From Phycisphaerae bacterium (lineage in GTDB: Bacteria; Planctomycetota; Phycisphaerae; SM23-33), in the NCBI GenBank assembly GCA_030754715.1, contig JASLZV010000023.1:1-11480 (forward strand): a stretch of DNA of 11,480 nt, given 5' to 3'. This document shows, in pieces, positions 1-7,195 of this stretch. The notes under the pieces are model-generated. The model made no database searches. It worked only from the letters and a program-made list of their open reading frames with translations, and was not told the DNA's origin. Each line of letters begins with the position of its first letter. Position 1 is the first letter of the stretch. Both the position numbers and the translations under genes were made by a program.

Positions 1-140
1 GAAGTCGTGCAAGTAAGGATTTGTGGGAAGATTGCGTGAAGTAATGCGGTAATGGACAACCAAAGCAACCGCGCAGAATAGGTTAAAGCGAAAAACCCAT
101 GTACAAAGTAATTTTCTTCAACTTCTTTCAGATGATTCAT
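1..140 (-). CDS. DUF6356-like small membrane protein, C-terminus off the window edge
   Basis: An open frame starts with ATG at 140, overlaps the portal stop codon as ATGA, and stays open to base 1 (46 codons seen). The peptide begins MNHLKEVEENYFVHGFFALT and continues with a hydrophobic stretch from about residue 13 to 40, rich in L, F, A and I. The pattern of HLKE, then Y-x-x-H, then a hydrophobic helix with HAxxP matches my memory of the DUF6356 family, short membrane proteins of unknown function found in proteobacteria and their phages. An AAGGTG ribosome site lies about 7 bases upstream, inside the portal gene, so translation is probably coupled to the portal. The true length is unknown because the gene leaves the window. 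The family call is from recall and the function is unknown. Confidence 0.68.
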   Translation of the reverse strand, partial: MNHLKEVEENYFVHGFFALTYSARLLWLSITALLHAIFPQILTCTT

Positions 141-2392
141 CCTTCAGCACCTTGTATCTTGCCAAATTGGTCATTTTGCAATACTTCACTCATCTTCTTC
201 CCCTCTGGGTCGATACCAATATCCGGCTCAGTCTCCATGAGCATCTTATGAACGAGGGATTCTTTTTGCAGTAGCAACTCACCCCTCTCGATGTCGTTTC
301 TCTCCGCTTTAAGGCGGGTATCGATAACAGCAATCTGATGGCGTAATTGATCGGCGCGATCCCTACTATCTGTATTAATAATCGTAGACTGAACATCACC
401 AAGAGCCTTCTCTTTAGCGGCCATGACTTCAGCCTGACCCTTGATTTGTGCCGCGAGAATTCTCGACTGTGCGTCGATCTCAGCCTTCGCACCCTTATCG
501 GTAAGCGCCTGCATAGCGCCTTCCATCTGCTCAAGACGACCCTGCATTTCACCAAGCATGGTGCCTTCTTTCTCTTCGATAAAGCGCGTTGAATCCTTAT
601 ACCCAAGGGCACCAAACACTTCCTTGGTAATTTCGTTCTGATTCAAGTAAGCGATGATGTCTGGGTTAACGTCACCAAGCGTCCTGATTCCGATAAGTAA
701 TCTCTCGATTTTCTTAACCGGGTCTGTTGCGCCAATACCGACGTTAACACCTATGGTCACTTCATTGCGAAGCAGATCATCAGCATCATCCCCCATGAAC
801 CTTTGGAATATTTCCGCACCAATGCCGCCTTCTTCAGCGGCCTTATTGACAGCGACTTCCAGAATAACGTCATCTGTTTCGTAATACTGTTCCAACCTAA
901 TCAGTTGCCGAAGCACAGGTTCTACCCATGTCTCAGCAAAGGTGCGAATCATGTATTCGATCTGAGCGTTGGCATCTGAACTAAGCATCTCCATGCCGCC
1001 AACCGTTTCGTTCATGTTGCGGTTAGTCTGCACAGTTGCTTGGGAGAACGTACCCGCGATGTCATCGAAATCTACATTGAGTCGATCCTGCTCCTCGTAA
1101 CTCGACGCTGTAACGTCGGGCGTGTTCACTATTTGCACGTCTTGGACGGGGTCGTCCATCATCACAGAACCACCCGGAACACTTCGCTTCAAAGCGTTAA
1201 TGTCTATATTCGCGCTACGCCTTATGTGGTAACGCTTATTGAGAACCAGTTGGACGTTATCAAATCGTTGGTTTGCAATATCGTTGGCCGCAGTCTGCAA
1301 GTCCTGCGTCAACTCAACCAGTGAGGATGGGTGTACGCGGTGGGCTTCAATCATGCTAGACCCCATTACATAAGGTCTCTCACCGTCGCGAAGATGCGGA
1401 TAGATTTCAGTAAGCGCCTTCGGGCTAGTTAGTAGATATCGCGTCCCCGCAGTGTAGAACAACCAATCCTTACCCTCCTTGCGAATAATATTCTTGTGGA
1501 TGAAGATTGTTGTAAATTCTGAAATGTCTTGGCGCGACTGCGAAGTGGGGTCTTGCTGTTTCCCTTGACGCGCTTGCCTTGTGGAGTCGAATTCATTCTG
1601 CTTGGTGGATTCAAGTAATTCGTCTTTAGTAAGCGTCTTCCATTTCGGTTCGCCAGTCTTTACATCCACCTCTGACATCTTCTCGATGACATCCTGTAGA
1701 TACATGGGGATGACTTCGATAACGTATGGGGATGTTCCAATTGGATCATTCCAGTCAGAGGCGGCGTCAATGCGAAGGTTTTCAGCGGCAATTAATCGAA
1801 TATACGGACAATCTTTTACAACAACTTTACCCTCTACTTCAGTCACCGCAGGAGTCCCATCCTCATTCAGTATGACATTGCCAGACTCGTCGGTTAACTC
1901 CTCGACCCTCTTCTTCCTCTCTTCCTTGTACTCCCAATACTGATGAGAGATGACAGAACCGAAAACCATTGATTCTTGGTAAGCCGCTATTAAAATTTGA
2001 AACCAAGGAATAGTTTTGGTCAATCGAAACTGTAGTAGATTCTTTATTACACGAGCGGATGCACGCTGTGTCCGATCAGAATCATTCTCTGGGTAGACTG
2101 AAATAATATCTTGGGTAGAGAAGAACGCGGCGGCGGCGGCGGCTTCATTCGTTCTAATAGCACTGCGCGTCTTCGGTCTAAATAGCCGCGCACGATGCTT
2201 GTAGGACTGTGCGCCATACTTTGACCCAGATGGGTGATTAGACCGAAATAGGGCGATATTCCTTTCCCACTGCTTTCGGAAGTTAGTATCGAGGTAAGTT
2301 GTTGACTGCCTATAAGCATCGCCTGCCAATTTCAACCACGGCGAGCGTTCCTGACTTGCGTCTTCTAAAGGGACTCTATTATCATCAGCCAT
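137..2392 (-). CDS. Phage portal protein
   Basis: The 751-aa product resembles the long portal proteins of podovirus-like phages, which form the dodecameric ring at one capsid vertex through which TerL pumps DNA. The N-terminal third holds a KTRSAIRTNEAAAAAAFFST stretch typical of these portals, where a conserved basic segment precedes an Ala-rich helix. The Ala run is encoded by repeated GCC codons at about 2125-2146. A charged insert (KEERKKRVEE, then acidic) follows near residue 160. The C-terminal 150 residues are strongly helical and rich in E, K and Q, as expected for the barrel and coiled coil. I chose ATG at 2392 (MADDNRVP) because AGGTGAGG lies 12 bases upstream. A GTG at 2410 in the same frame lacks a site. 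The start overlaps the previous gene by 8 bases. Its place downstream of TerL supports the call. Confidence 0.86.
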   Translation of the reverse strand: MADDNRVPLEDASQERSPWLKLAGDAYRQSTTYLDTNFRKQWERNIALFRSNHPSGSKYGAQSYKHRARLFRPKTRSAIRTNEAAAAAAFFSTQDIISVYPENDSDRTQRASARVIKNLLQFRLTKTIPWFQILIAAYQESMVFGSVISHQYWEYKEERKKRVEELTDESGNVILNEDGTPAVTEVEGKVVVKDCPYIRLIAAENLRIDAASDWNDPIGTSPYVIEVIPMYLQDVIEKMSEVDVKTGEPKWKTLTKDELLESTKQNEFDSTRQARQGKQQDPTSQSRQDISEFTTIFIHKNIIRKEGKDWLFYTAGTRYLLTSPKALTEIYPHLRDGERPYVMGSSMIEAHRVHPSSLVELTQDLQTAANDIANQRFDNVQLVLNKRYHIRRSANIDINALKRSVPGGSVMMDDPVQDVQIVNTPDVTASSYEEQDRLNVDFDDIAGTFSQATVQTNRNMNETVGGMEMLSSDANAQIEYMIRTFAETWVEPVLRQLIRLEQYYETDDVILEVAVNKAAEEGGIGAEIFQRFMGDDADDLLRNEVTIGVNVGIGATDPVKKIERLLIGIRTLGDVNPDIIAYLNQNEITKEVFGALGYKDSTRFIEEKEGTMLGEMQGRLEQMEGAMQALTDKGAKAEIDAQSRILAAQIKGQAEVMAAKEKALGDVQSTIINTDSRDRADQLRHQIAVIDTRLKAERNDIERGELLLQKESLVHKMLMETEPDIGIDPEGKKMSEVLQNDQFGKIQGAEG

Positions 2393-2732
2393 GATCGAAA
2401 GTAACCTCACCTAGAACATCCCGATCTAAATGCATTAGTTCCTCTTCATTGGCGGCACCTCTTGTAATATTTGCTCTCTCAAGCAATTCACCCGCCCAAT
2501 GGATAACCTTTTTATATTCTGGGTCAATGTCTAAAACGCGAATCCACATTCCATAGCGATGGGATAAATCGTGATTCCAAATCGCCAACATGGAGTAGTC
2601 GTTACTAGGGCCAACAGCCCACAGATGACCGGGATAATGCTTCTCCAACATGTCAGCGACGTTTTTCACCAACGTAACAATCGACGCCTCTTTGTACATG
2701 GAGTGCTTATGTTCATCGACAATAACTCTCAT
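2385..2732 (-). CDS. Hypothetical protein, 115 aa
   Basis: I do not recognise this protein. It is a soluble-looking 115-aa protein with a helical N-terminal half (residues about 15-32, VTLVKNVADMLEKHY) and a Trp- and His-rich centre (HLWAVGPSNDYSMLAIWNHD). Its C-terminus is acidic. There is no signal peptide or membrane segment. Its start codon overlaps the stop of the 51-aa gene as ATGA and its own end overlaps the portal start by 8 bases. It is therefore locked into the TerL-portal translation unit and has no clear ribosome site of its own. A head-assembly or DNA-modifying accessory role would fit the position, but nothing in the sequence shows it. Confidence 0.8.
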   Translation of the reverse strand: MRVIVDEHKHSMYKEASIVTLVKNVADMLEKHYPGHLWAVGPSNDYSMLAIWNHDLSHRYGMWIRVLDIDPEYKKVIHWAGELLERANITRGAANEEELMHLDRDVLGEVTFDHG

Positions 2733-2884
2733 TTACGTTGCCCATACGGCCTCTTAGGCTGTTCTGAAAATGTTCGACCATTGGAAAACCTGTAAACAAC
2801 AATAGGTTGCTCTGGGCCTGCTACTCGCGACACATGATCGCGCCAAAGATACCGGCGCTCTATAACTTTCTCTTTTAATGCCAT
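2729..2884 (-). CDS. Small basic hypothetical protein, 51 aa
   Basis: This short frame runs from ATG at 2884 to a TGA that overlaps the next ATG (ATGA at 2729-2732). It has one of the best ribosome sites in the window, GGAGGA ending about 7 bases before the start. The product begins MALKEKVIERRYLWRDHVSR and is rich in Arg and Lys. It has a central PIVVYRFSNGRTF segment and a basic tail ending GQRK. The strong site and tight overlaps on both sides (10 bases with the 60-aa gene upstream) argue that it is real despite its size. Small basic proteins at this position could bind DNA or the packaging complex. No family is recognised. Confidence 0.72.
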   Translation of the reverse strand: MALKEKVIERRYLWRDHVSRVAGPEQPIVVYRFSNGRTFSEQPKRPYGQRK

Positions 2885-3057
2885 GTCGTATCCTCCGGTG
2901 GCTTGTGTGACTCGACCACAGACTGAAGCACGATGGCATTTATCAGGTGGGCTAAATCTCGCGTTATCTGCATCAACGCAATCTCCTCTTGGGGTCTATC
3001 CATATATTGACTTAAAAAACTCACGGCTACTTCTTCTGAAGAAGTTCCTTCATCCAT
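2875..3057 (-). CDS. Small acidic hypothetical protein, 60 aa
   Basis: A 60-aa product starting MDEGTSSEEVAVSFLSQYMD, acidic at the N-terminus, with a long predicted amphipathic helix over residues about 22-50 (PQEEIALMQITRDLAHLINA and onward). It ends HKPPEDTTWH. AGAGAGG lies about 8 bases upstream of the ATG, overlapping the end of TerL, whose stop is 15 bases away. The gene end overlaps the start of the 51-aa gene by 10 bases. The family is not recognised. The helix and acidic character would suit a small binding partner of a larger protein, but that is inference from composition only. Confidence 0.7.
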   Translation of the reverse strand: MDEGTSSEEVAVSFLSQYMDRPQEEIALMQITRDLAHLINAIVLQSVVESHKPPEDTTWH

Positions 3058-3072
3058 GTTGCAACCTCTCTA

Positions 3073-4683
3073 TTAGTAGGCAGGCAATGCTTCTGGCTCT
3101 AAATCGTCTGGATATAAAACCTGTGGCGGTGAGGCTTTTATGTCATAAATTCGTGACATCGCATCCATCATGTCAACGTGTACCGCAGGGAATAAGTTGT
3201 ACTCGTTATCAAGCATCTTCTGCGTAACGTCATAAGGCCGTCCAGTCTCATCAACCTGTCTAATCGCTTTAACAATCAGTGAGGCGTCTCCCATTTCAAA
3301 TGCTTGCCGTTGCCTCTTTGTTACGTCTTTAGATGACGGGGCCAAGAAGAAGCGCCAGTTCTCAAAGTCAGGCTGTAGTCTCTGAACGCGATCCCGTTTA
3401 GAACCCGGCCCTTCTCTCGGCCACGCCAATTCCTCTATAGGGAAGTAATAATTCTCGATCTTCATCATTTCAGTGAAATGTTCGATATCAGAATCCTTCC
3501 CATACCGTTCATAGCCGACCTTCACGGTCTGCACTCCCGGTTGCTTTATCCACTTTTGGCGTATTTTTTTTACGGATAGCCACCGATCTTTTAGGTTCAT
3601 CCGGTGGCAGTACCCATCCAAAAGGTACTTATTAGATGCGTGATCCACGCCAATTACGGCGATAGCCGTTCTGTCTGAACTTTGCTTTTTGGAGTGGGCG
3701 GGATCACACAAAATATAAACATTCAAGATGCGCGGTCTGATCTCCACCCGCCTGATCCACTCTGGATCGAAGACTTGATCAGAACCCGCGATTGGATTTT
3801 GTAACATCTGGCAGGCTAGAACGTATTGCCCCATAGATGTTTTTTTCTTATCCCATTCTGGTTGCGAAAGCAGTACGGGTACACCGTCGGGAGTACCGCT
3901 TTCTGTGGCCGGATATATGCGCGTTTCCGTGCCACGATCTATCAACTCTCGGTAAGTATCCGCGTAGTGATATCGCGTACCGATATACCATTCTCTGTTT
4001 GCCCCGCCTGCCAAGTTTTGACTAAGGTCGAGCGATTCTGTTGTCTTGGCTATCTGGTCTGGCGTGTTGACCGAATCCCTAGTGACAACATCGTCGTATA
4101 TTCTTAAATCGTAGTGACGGGATATGGGCTGTCCATCCACCAAACCCCATGCTTCTACTGTCGCCTCTTTGGGGTTGGCGGTTCGCTTAACAATGATCCC
4201 GGCGTCTTCCGACCACTGCGGAGAATCCTGTCTGGGGTTCTGGTAACAGATGTCTGGGAATAATTCACGCAGAAATTCATTAACCTCGAATTCGCGTTTT
4301 ATCTGCTTTAAGAATCCCTTTGCGATAGGCCGCGTGTGCGAAAATATACCTATCGTAGTATTCGGGTTCCGTAGAACCTCTTGTATCGTCCCCGCGTAGG
4401 TAATAATCGTTGACTTGTAATGGCCCCTAGCCCACAGGTCTAAGCGCCCATCCGAGCCTTTCTCAACCTCTCTGCATCTATCGTACAACCAAGGGTGTAC
4501 CGCGTCTTTGCGGTTAAGCAGAACAACCAACAGGAACCAACGGTCAATTTTTGCAAGTTCCCGTATAAAGACCTTATGGGCCTTGGATGAAAGAAGTTTT
4601 TTATAAAAATCCCCACACTGTTGCAGTGAGGCAGAGGGAAGAAAGTTTTCAGCATGTTCCCTAAATTCCGCTAGGTCAGGCAT
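3073..4683 (-). CDS. Terminase large subunit (packaging ATPase and nuclease)
   Basis: The 536-aa protein carries both terminase domains in order. In the ATPase half, a variant Walker A RGHYKST sits at residues 86-92, a Walker B LRIYDDVV with acidic pair D197/D198, and a coupling-type segment GTRYHYADTY at 235-244. In the RNase H-like nuclease half, D327 lies in ILCDPAHS, E392 in GYERYG, and D504/D507 in HVDMMDAMSR, which fits the usual acidic metal-binding triad. The enzyme drives DNA into the procapsid and cuts concatemers, docked on the portal encoded two kilobases downstream. The length is normal for the family. The ATG at 4683 overlaps the previous gene by 8 bases and lacks a clear ribosome site, so coupling is likely. 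Confidence 0.95.
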   Translation of the reverse strand: MPDLAEFREHAENFLPSASLQQCGDFYKKLLSSKAHKVFIRELAKIDRWFLLVVLLNRKDAVHPWLYDRCREVEKGSDGRLDLWARGHYKSTIITYAGTIQEVLRNPNTTIGIFSHTRPIAKGFLKQIKREFEVNEFLRELFPDICYQNPRQDSPQWSEDAGIIVKRTANPKEATVEAWGLVDGQPISRHYDLRIYDDVVTRDSVNTPDQIAKTTESLDLSQNLAGGANREWYIGTRYHYADTYRELIDRGTETRIYPATESGTPDGVPVLLSQPEWDKKKTSMGQYVLACQMLQNPIAGSDQVFDPEWIRRVEIRPRILNVYILCDPAHSKKQSSDRTAIAVIGVDHASNKYLLDGYCHRMNLKDRWLSVKKIRQKWIKQPGVQTVKVGYERYGKDSDIEHFTEMMKIENYYFPIEELAWPREGPGSKRDRVQRLQPDFENWRFFLAPSSKDVTKRQRQAFEMGDASLIVKAIRQVDETGRPYDVTQKMLDNEYNLFPAVHVDMMDAMSRIYDIKASPPQVLYPDDLEPEALPAY

Positions 4684-4954
4684 TAGGCAAGTAGCGCTTA
4701 AATTTCCCAGAATCTACAGGCGGTGGGCCATTACGACTAAACACATCTTGCATAAACTTTCTCTTCCCTTCTTCAAGCGCTTGAACCGTTCTCATGGTGT
4801 TATCAGCCATCGCCATCTTGGTTTCACCTATGGCTTCTGCTTTGGCAAGATACGGGTCTTTCTTTGCATCGGAACGCGCATCCTTCCTGACATAACCGAT
4901 ATTCTTGCCTTTTGGTTTTGTGTTTACTCTTTTCCGTGGTTTTGCCATATTCAA
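4676..4954 (-). CDS. Hypothetical small basic protein just upstream of TerL, possible terminase small subunit
   Basis: A 92-aa product from a TTG start at 4954, or 90 aa from ATG at 4948 (MAKPRKRVN). I favour TTG because GGAG lies six bases before it. The ATG is also possible, with that site 12 bases away. The first 35 residues are very basic (KPRKRVNTKPKGKNIGYVRK). A helical middle segment (residues about 37-70) and a Pro-containing tail follow. Terminase small subunits, which recognise the packaging site, are commonly encoded directly before TerL, so that role is reasonable. No helix-turn-helix or family motif is visible, so it stays a guess. It overlaps TerL by 8 bases. Confidence 0.72.
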   Translation of the reverse strand: MNMAKPRKRVNTKPKGKNIGYVRKDARSDAKKDPYLAKAEAIGETKMAMADNTMRTVQALEEGKRKFMQDVFSRNGPPPVDSGKFKRYLPNA

Positions 4955-4984
4955 TCACCGCTCCAGTAAAATTTTTCCATTAAC

Positions 4985-5266
4985 TTAGTACCCGCTTGTT
5001 GAGCGCTTCCCTTCCGGGTCTCTGGGCTTCTGGGGCAGAGTCCCCCGAGTCCTATATGACCCACTCTTTACTAAGACGCCCAATTTATCCCTATGTCGTC
5101 TGAGAGCCTTTAATTTCTTCTCAAACGCATGTTTGTCGAGTCTTTTCTTAGCGCCGCCCTTTGCTCGCTCTTGTGCGCGACGCAACTTCCGCTTTTCTTC
5201 AGTGCGCTGTTGCGCGTTTTTGTCTCGCCTCTTGTCTGCTTCTTGGTAGGGGTGAGGTTTTTTCAT
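4985..5266 (-). CDS. Small highly basic hypothetical protein, 93 aa
   Basis: The product is extremely rich in Lys and Arg throughout. Residues 8-60 form one long charged helix (EADKRRDKNAQQRTEEKRKL and onward) and the tail is Gly, Pro and Ser rich. Its ATG overlaps the stop of the HNH gene as ATGA. The composition suggests nucleic-acid binding or a scaffold-like coil. With its neighbours HNH and TerL, a packaging accessory role is plausible but not shown, and it is a second candidate for the terminase small subunit. There are no membrane or export signals. No family recognised. Confidence 0.72.
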   Translation of the reverse strand: MKKPHPYQEADKRRDKNAQQRTEEKRKLRRAQERAKGGAKKRLDKHAFEKKLKALRRHRDKLGVLVKSGSYRTRGTLPQKPRDPEGKRSTSGY

Positions 5267-5493
5267 TTTAGCGCCCTATTCCTTGAACGAGTCATCACCT
5301 TTAGGTTGCCGGAACTGTTATCAAGGGGCCGACGATTTGCATGATGCACATCCCTCTTGTCCCCTTTTCTAACGCGCCCAAGTTTTATCATCTTTCGACG
5401 GGCCTTATTTCTATTACTTCTCTCAGCAATAGCCTCTTTCGATGAGTGGAACTTTGTGTACTCGCGCTTATAGTTGCGGGGTTTTCCACCCAT
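5263..5493 (-). CDS. HNH homing-type endonuclease
   Basis: The reading frame gives a short HNH nuclease of a type common in phages. From ATG at 5493 it begins MGGKPRNYKREYTKFHSSKE and is 76 aa. The middle is very basic (RSNRNKARRKMIKLGRVRKG). The core reads DKRDVHHANRRPLDNSSGNL, holding the HH pair and the N-x-x-x-x-D-N-S-x-x-N-L arrangement of the HNH metal finger. The frame also extends to a TTG at 5538, adding 15 residues, but that start has only a weak site and related proteins as I recall them start near NYKREY, so I favour the ATG. HNH proteins encoded beside terminase genes are known to assist TerL cutting at cos sites in some phages (HK97-type). That role is likely but inferred from position. 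Confidence 0.85.
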   Translation of the reverse strand: MGGKPRNYKREYTKFHSSKEAIAERSNRNKARRKMIKLGRVRKGDKRDVHHANRRPLDNSSGNLKVMTRSRNRALK

Positions 5494-5555
5494 CGAGGAA
5501 TATTCATGCCTATTCCGCGCCCTAATCAGACCTTTCAACTGCTCTTACTCATTGG

Positions 5556-5933
5556 TCAGACTTCTTCCCCGTCTGGTTTCTTTTCTGGTAACGGGGGTAT
5601 TTCTACTCCACCTGTCTCTAAAGCATAAGGCGTATACCAAAACATACAGGTCATGCCCTCTCCACCATTAGACCTGATATTGTGAATCACAACACTGGTA
5701 GCAGGCTCCCTCGACTGGACGATGTAGAGCGTCCCTACGCCCTCTAACACCAATCTATGGGTGGGGATAGCCCCATGCTCCATAAAGCCCATGAAGAGTT
5801 TTGTAGGCGGGCCTGACGCGCAAAACGCCCGTATTGGGATAAGTTGGGGGCCAAGTATCTGAGCCAAGCCTGTATTAGGGGCGACAAGCATTGACGCCGC
5901 AAAGATTGCGGAGAAAATCCATCTACCCATCAT
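5556..5933 (-). CDS. Exported hypothetical protein with signal peptide, 125 aa
   Basis: The N-terminus is a clear Sec signal peptide: MMGR, a hydrophobic core over residues 5-18 (WIFSAIFAASMLVA), and a likely signal peptidase I site after A24 (GLA, then QILG). No lipobox is present. The mature part is about 100 aa with two Cys residues (about positions 38 and 95), a beta-rich look (LVLEGVGTLYIVQ, TSVVIHNI) and an acidic Pro-rich tail. The start overlaps the stop of the 85-aa gene as ATGA, with GGAG 5-6 bases upstream. Exported phage proteins can alter the cell envelope, block superinfection or help lysis. Nothing here decides between these, and no family is recognised. Confidence 0.8.
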   Translation of the reverse strand: MMGRWIFSAIFAASMLVAPNTGLAQILGPQLIPIRAFCASGPPTKLFMGFMEHGAIPTHRLVLEGVGTLYIVQSREPATSVVIHNIRSNGGEGMTCMFWYTPYALETGGVEIPPLPEKKPDGEEV

Positions 5934-6187
5934 CCAGACTCCGTTGTTTCATCTTCCTTGATGATGTTGTAGTGAACTGACCCGTCTTTCTGATGTTCGA
6001 TCCGGTAGTGAACCGGAACCATCTTGTAGACGGTGAACTCAGACCCATCTTCAGGCGGGATGTTTTGGGTTACGTTGTCGAGGACTCGATCCATGACAGC
6101 GAACGGACTTAAATTCTTGCCCATTGCTGTCTCGAAAAAACGATCCATCGCTCGAACTTGTGGGTTGTTTAATAACATTGATACCAT
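5930..6187 (-). CDS. Hypothetical protein, 85 aa
   Basis: A soluble 85-aa protein starting MVSMLLNNPQVRAMDRFFET. The N-terminal 40 residues look helical, and the C-terminal half looks like a small beta sheet (FTVYKMVPVHYRIEHQKDGS, then VHYNIIKEDE). The start is well fixed by AAAGGAG seven bases upstream. A perfect inverted repeat lies about 30 bases further up (6218-6240), so this may be the first gene of a separately controlled transcript carrying the packaging genes. Its end overlaps the exported protein as ATGA. No family recognised. Confidence 0.8.
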   Translation of the reverse strand: MVSMLLNNPQVRAMDRFFETAMGKNLSPFAVMDRVLDNVTQNIPPEDGSEFTVYKMVPVHYRIEHQKDGSVHYNIIKEDETTESG

Positions 6188-6217
6188 GATTTACTCCTTT
6201 GTTTTACACCATTTAAT

Positions 6218-6240
6218 AATAGTCCCAAAATGGGACTATT
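6218..6240. promoter_or_regulatory. Perfect 10-bp inverted repeat, candidate operator
   Basis: AATAGTCCCA and its exact reverse complement TGGGACTATT flank a 3-base AAA spacer. It lies in the 68-base gap before the 85-aa gene. It is not followed by a T-run on either strand, which argues against a simple terminator. A TATTAT resembling a -10 box overlaps its end on the minus strand, although no good -35 is seen. A dimeric repressor site is the best reading. A weak stem-loop in the leader RNA is the alternative. Confidence 0.5.
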
Positions 6241-6255
6241 GATTTGAGTTGAACA

Positions 6256-6558
6256 TCACCTAACTTTCGTCGCTAGAATCTTATCTAGCATCGACTCGAT
6301 TGTTTCCAACCGATACAGCATCACATTCAGATTCTTTACAGATTCCGCTACCTTCTCTTGGTCGCCTGTAAGTTTCTTGAGGTTGTGTATCTCGATTCCA
6401 CACTGCTTGGCTTCTTTCTCTAAAGCCGGTATGGCGGTTCCTTGTATACCCGCTAAACGGGCAACCTCAGAAGACATACCAGAGGCCCACCAAATAGCGC
6501 CAATGGTTTGTACAGTTAGAAAAATAATTGCACTGAAAAATTTAGAATCGATAATCAT
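6256..6558 (-). CDS. Membrane-anchored coiled-coil protein, 100 aa
   Basis: One N-terminal hydrophobic segment (residues about 7-26, FFSAIIFLTVQTIGAIWWAS) is followed by a charged region with heptad-like spacing from about residue 55 to 96 (IHNLKKL, VKNLNVMLYRLETIESML). This single-anchor plus coiled-coil layout resembles inner-membrane spanins and similar phage envelope proteins. No Rz1-like partner is visible next to it, so a spanin call is not justified. It is the first gene of the leftward train. Its ATG at 6558 has only a weak GGA site about 7 bases upstream. It could also be a holin-associated or exclusion protein. Confidence 0.75.
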   Translation of the reverse strand: MIIDSKFFSAIIFLTVQTIGAIWWASGMSSEVARLAGIQGTAIPALEKEAKQCGIEIHNLKKLTGDQEKVAESVKNLNVMLYRLETIESMLDKILATKVR

Positions 6559-6600
6559 TGTCTGTCCATAAAAGCGCTTGGCTCAAAGCAAATGAAAAGT

Positions 6601-6629
6601 TGTCTGAGAGGGATTCTCTGGTTATACCA
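6601..6629 (+). promoter_or_regulatory. Weak sigma70-like promoter candidate reading rightward
   Basis: TTGTCT (6601-6606) and TATACC (6624-6629) are separated by 17 bases, matching four of six consensus bases each. If used, it would transcribe the structured non-coding region and then the rightward operon. It is supported by position and spacing only. Confidence 0.25.
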
Positions 6630-6860
6630 ATGGAGTGGCTAAACCCGCATGCCCCCGCCGCAACCGTCGGTTATCACCCGAAAACGGTCAGCCATGCATA
6701 CACGCGCTCCCCTCCTCTGGTCAGCGAAGTTACGCCGCCGTGTTGGCCTGCGGATTAATAGTCTGCTGTCCCTTCAGTGATTGCCGGGGTCGCAAGCACA
6801 GGTGTGCATTAGTTGTCAAGGAATCCCTTCCACGCGCCCCCCCTTCACGCGCACCCCTCG

Positions 6861-6904
6861 CGGCCCTCGGCCCTCGGCCCTGCCTGCCTGCCTGCCTGCC
6901 TGCC
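6861..6904. repeat. Adjacent short tandem repeats (CGGCCCT x3, TGCC x6)
   Basis: Three perfect 7-base copies of CGGCCCT (6861-6881) run directly into six perfect copies of TGCC (6881-6904). They sit in the C-rich non-coding region. Such short repeats vary in copy number by polymerase slippage. No function is evident. Confidence 0.85.
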
Positions 6905-7195
6905 CCGCTGTTGTCCGGCACTAGGTCTCCCCGACCCATGGGCCATAACGGAATTCTCCCCGCCTCAGTCAGGGGACTGGCCTGCCGTCTTACCCAAGCG
7001 CTTCTCAGGCTCCCATTCCCCCCTAGCACTGGGTAGGTGCCTGTCCCTTCTCCTGTCCCACACAGGCGCTTGTAAGGCCCGTCCGATGGCCTTCCGCCAG
7101 TCCTCCCATATCCCCCCCCCTGCTGAGTCCAATCAGGCGTCTGCCTGCGGTGTTTTGTTCCCGCCCTGATCATCTGCTGATAAGGTCGGTTAGGT

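Noticed and set aside
1581..1943. 120-codon plus-strand frame inside the portal gene
   Set aside because: It is antisense to a well-supported portal coding sequence. Its Ser-rich product and lack of a start site mark it as a shadow.
6256..6558. Inner-membrane spanin (Rz-like) assignment
   Set aside because: The layout is similar, but no overlapping or adjacent lipoprotein partner is present and the exported protein nearby lacks a lipobox Cys.
6730..7173. 147-codon frame on the minus strand, and 133- and 118-codon frames on the plus strand in the same area
   Set aside because: The products are low-complexity Gly, Arg and Pro strings with no ribosome sites. Long frames are expected by chance in such C-rich DNA.
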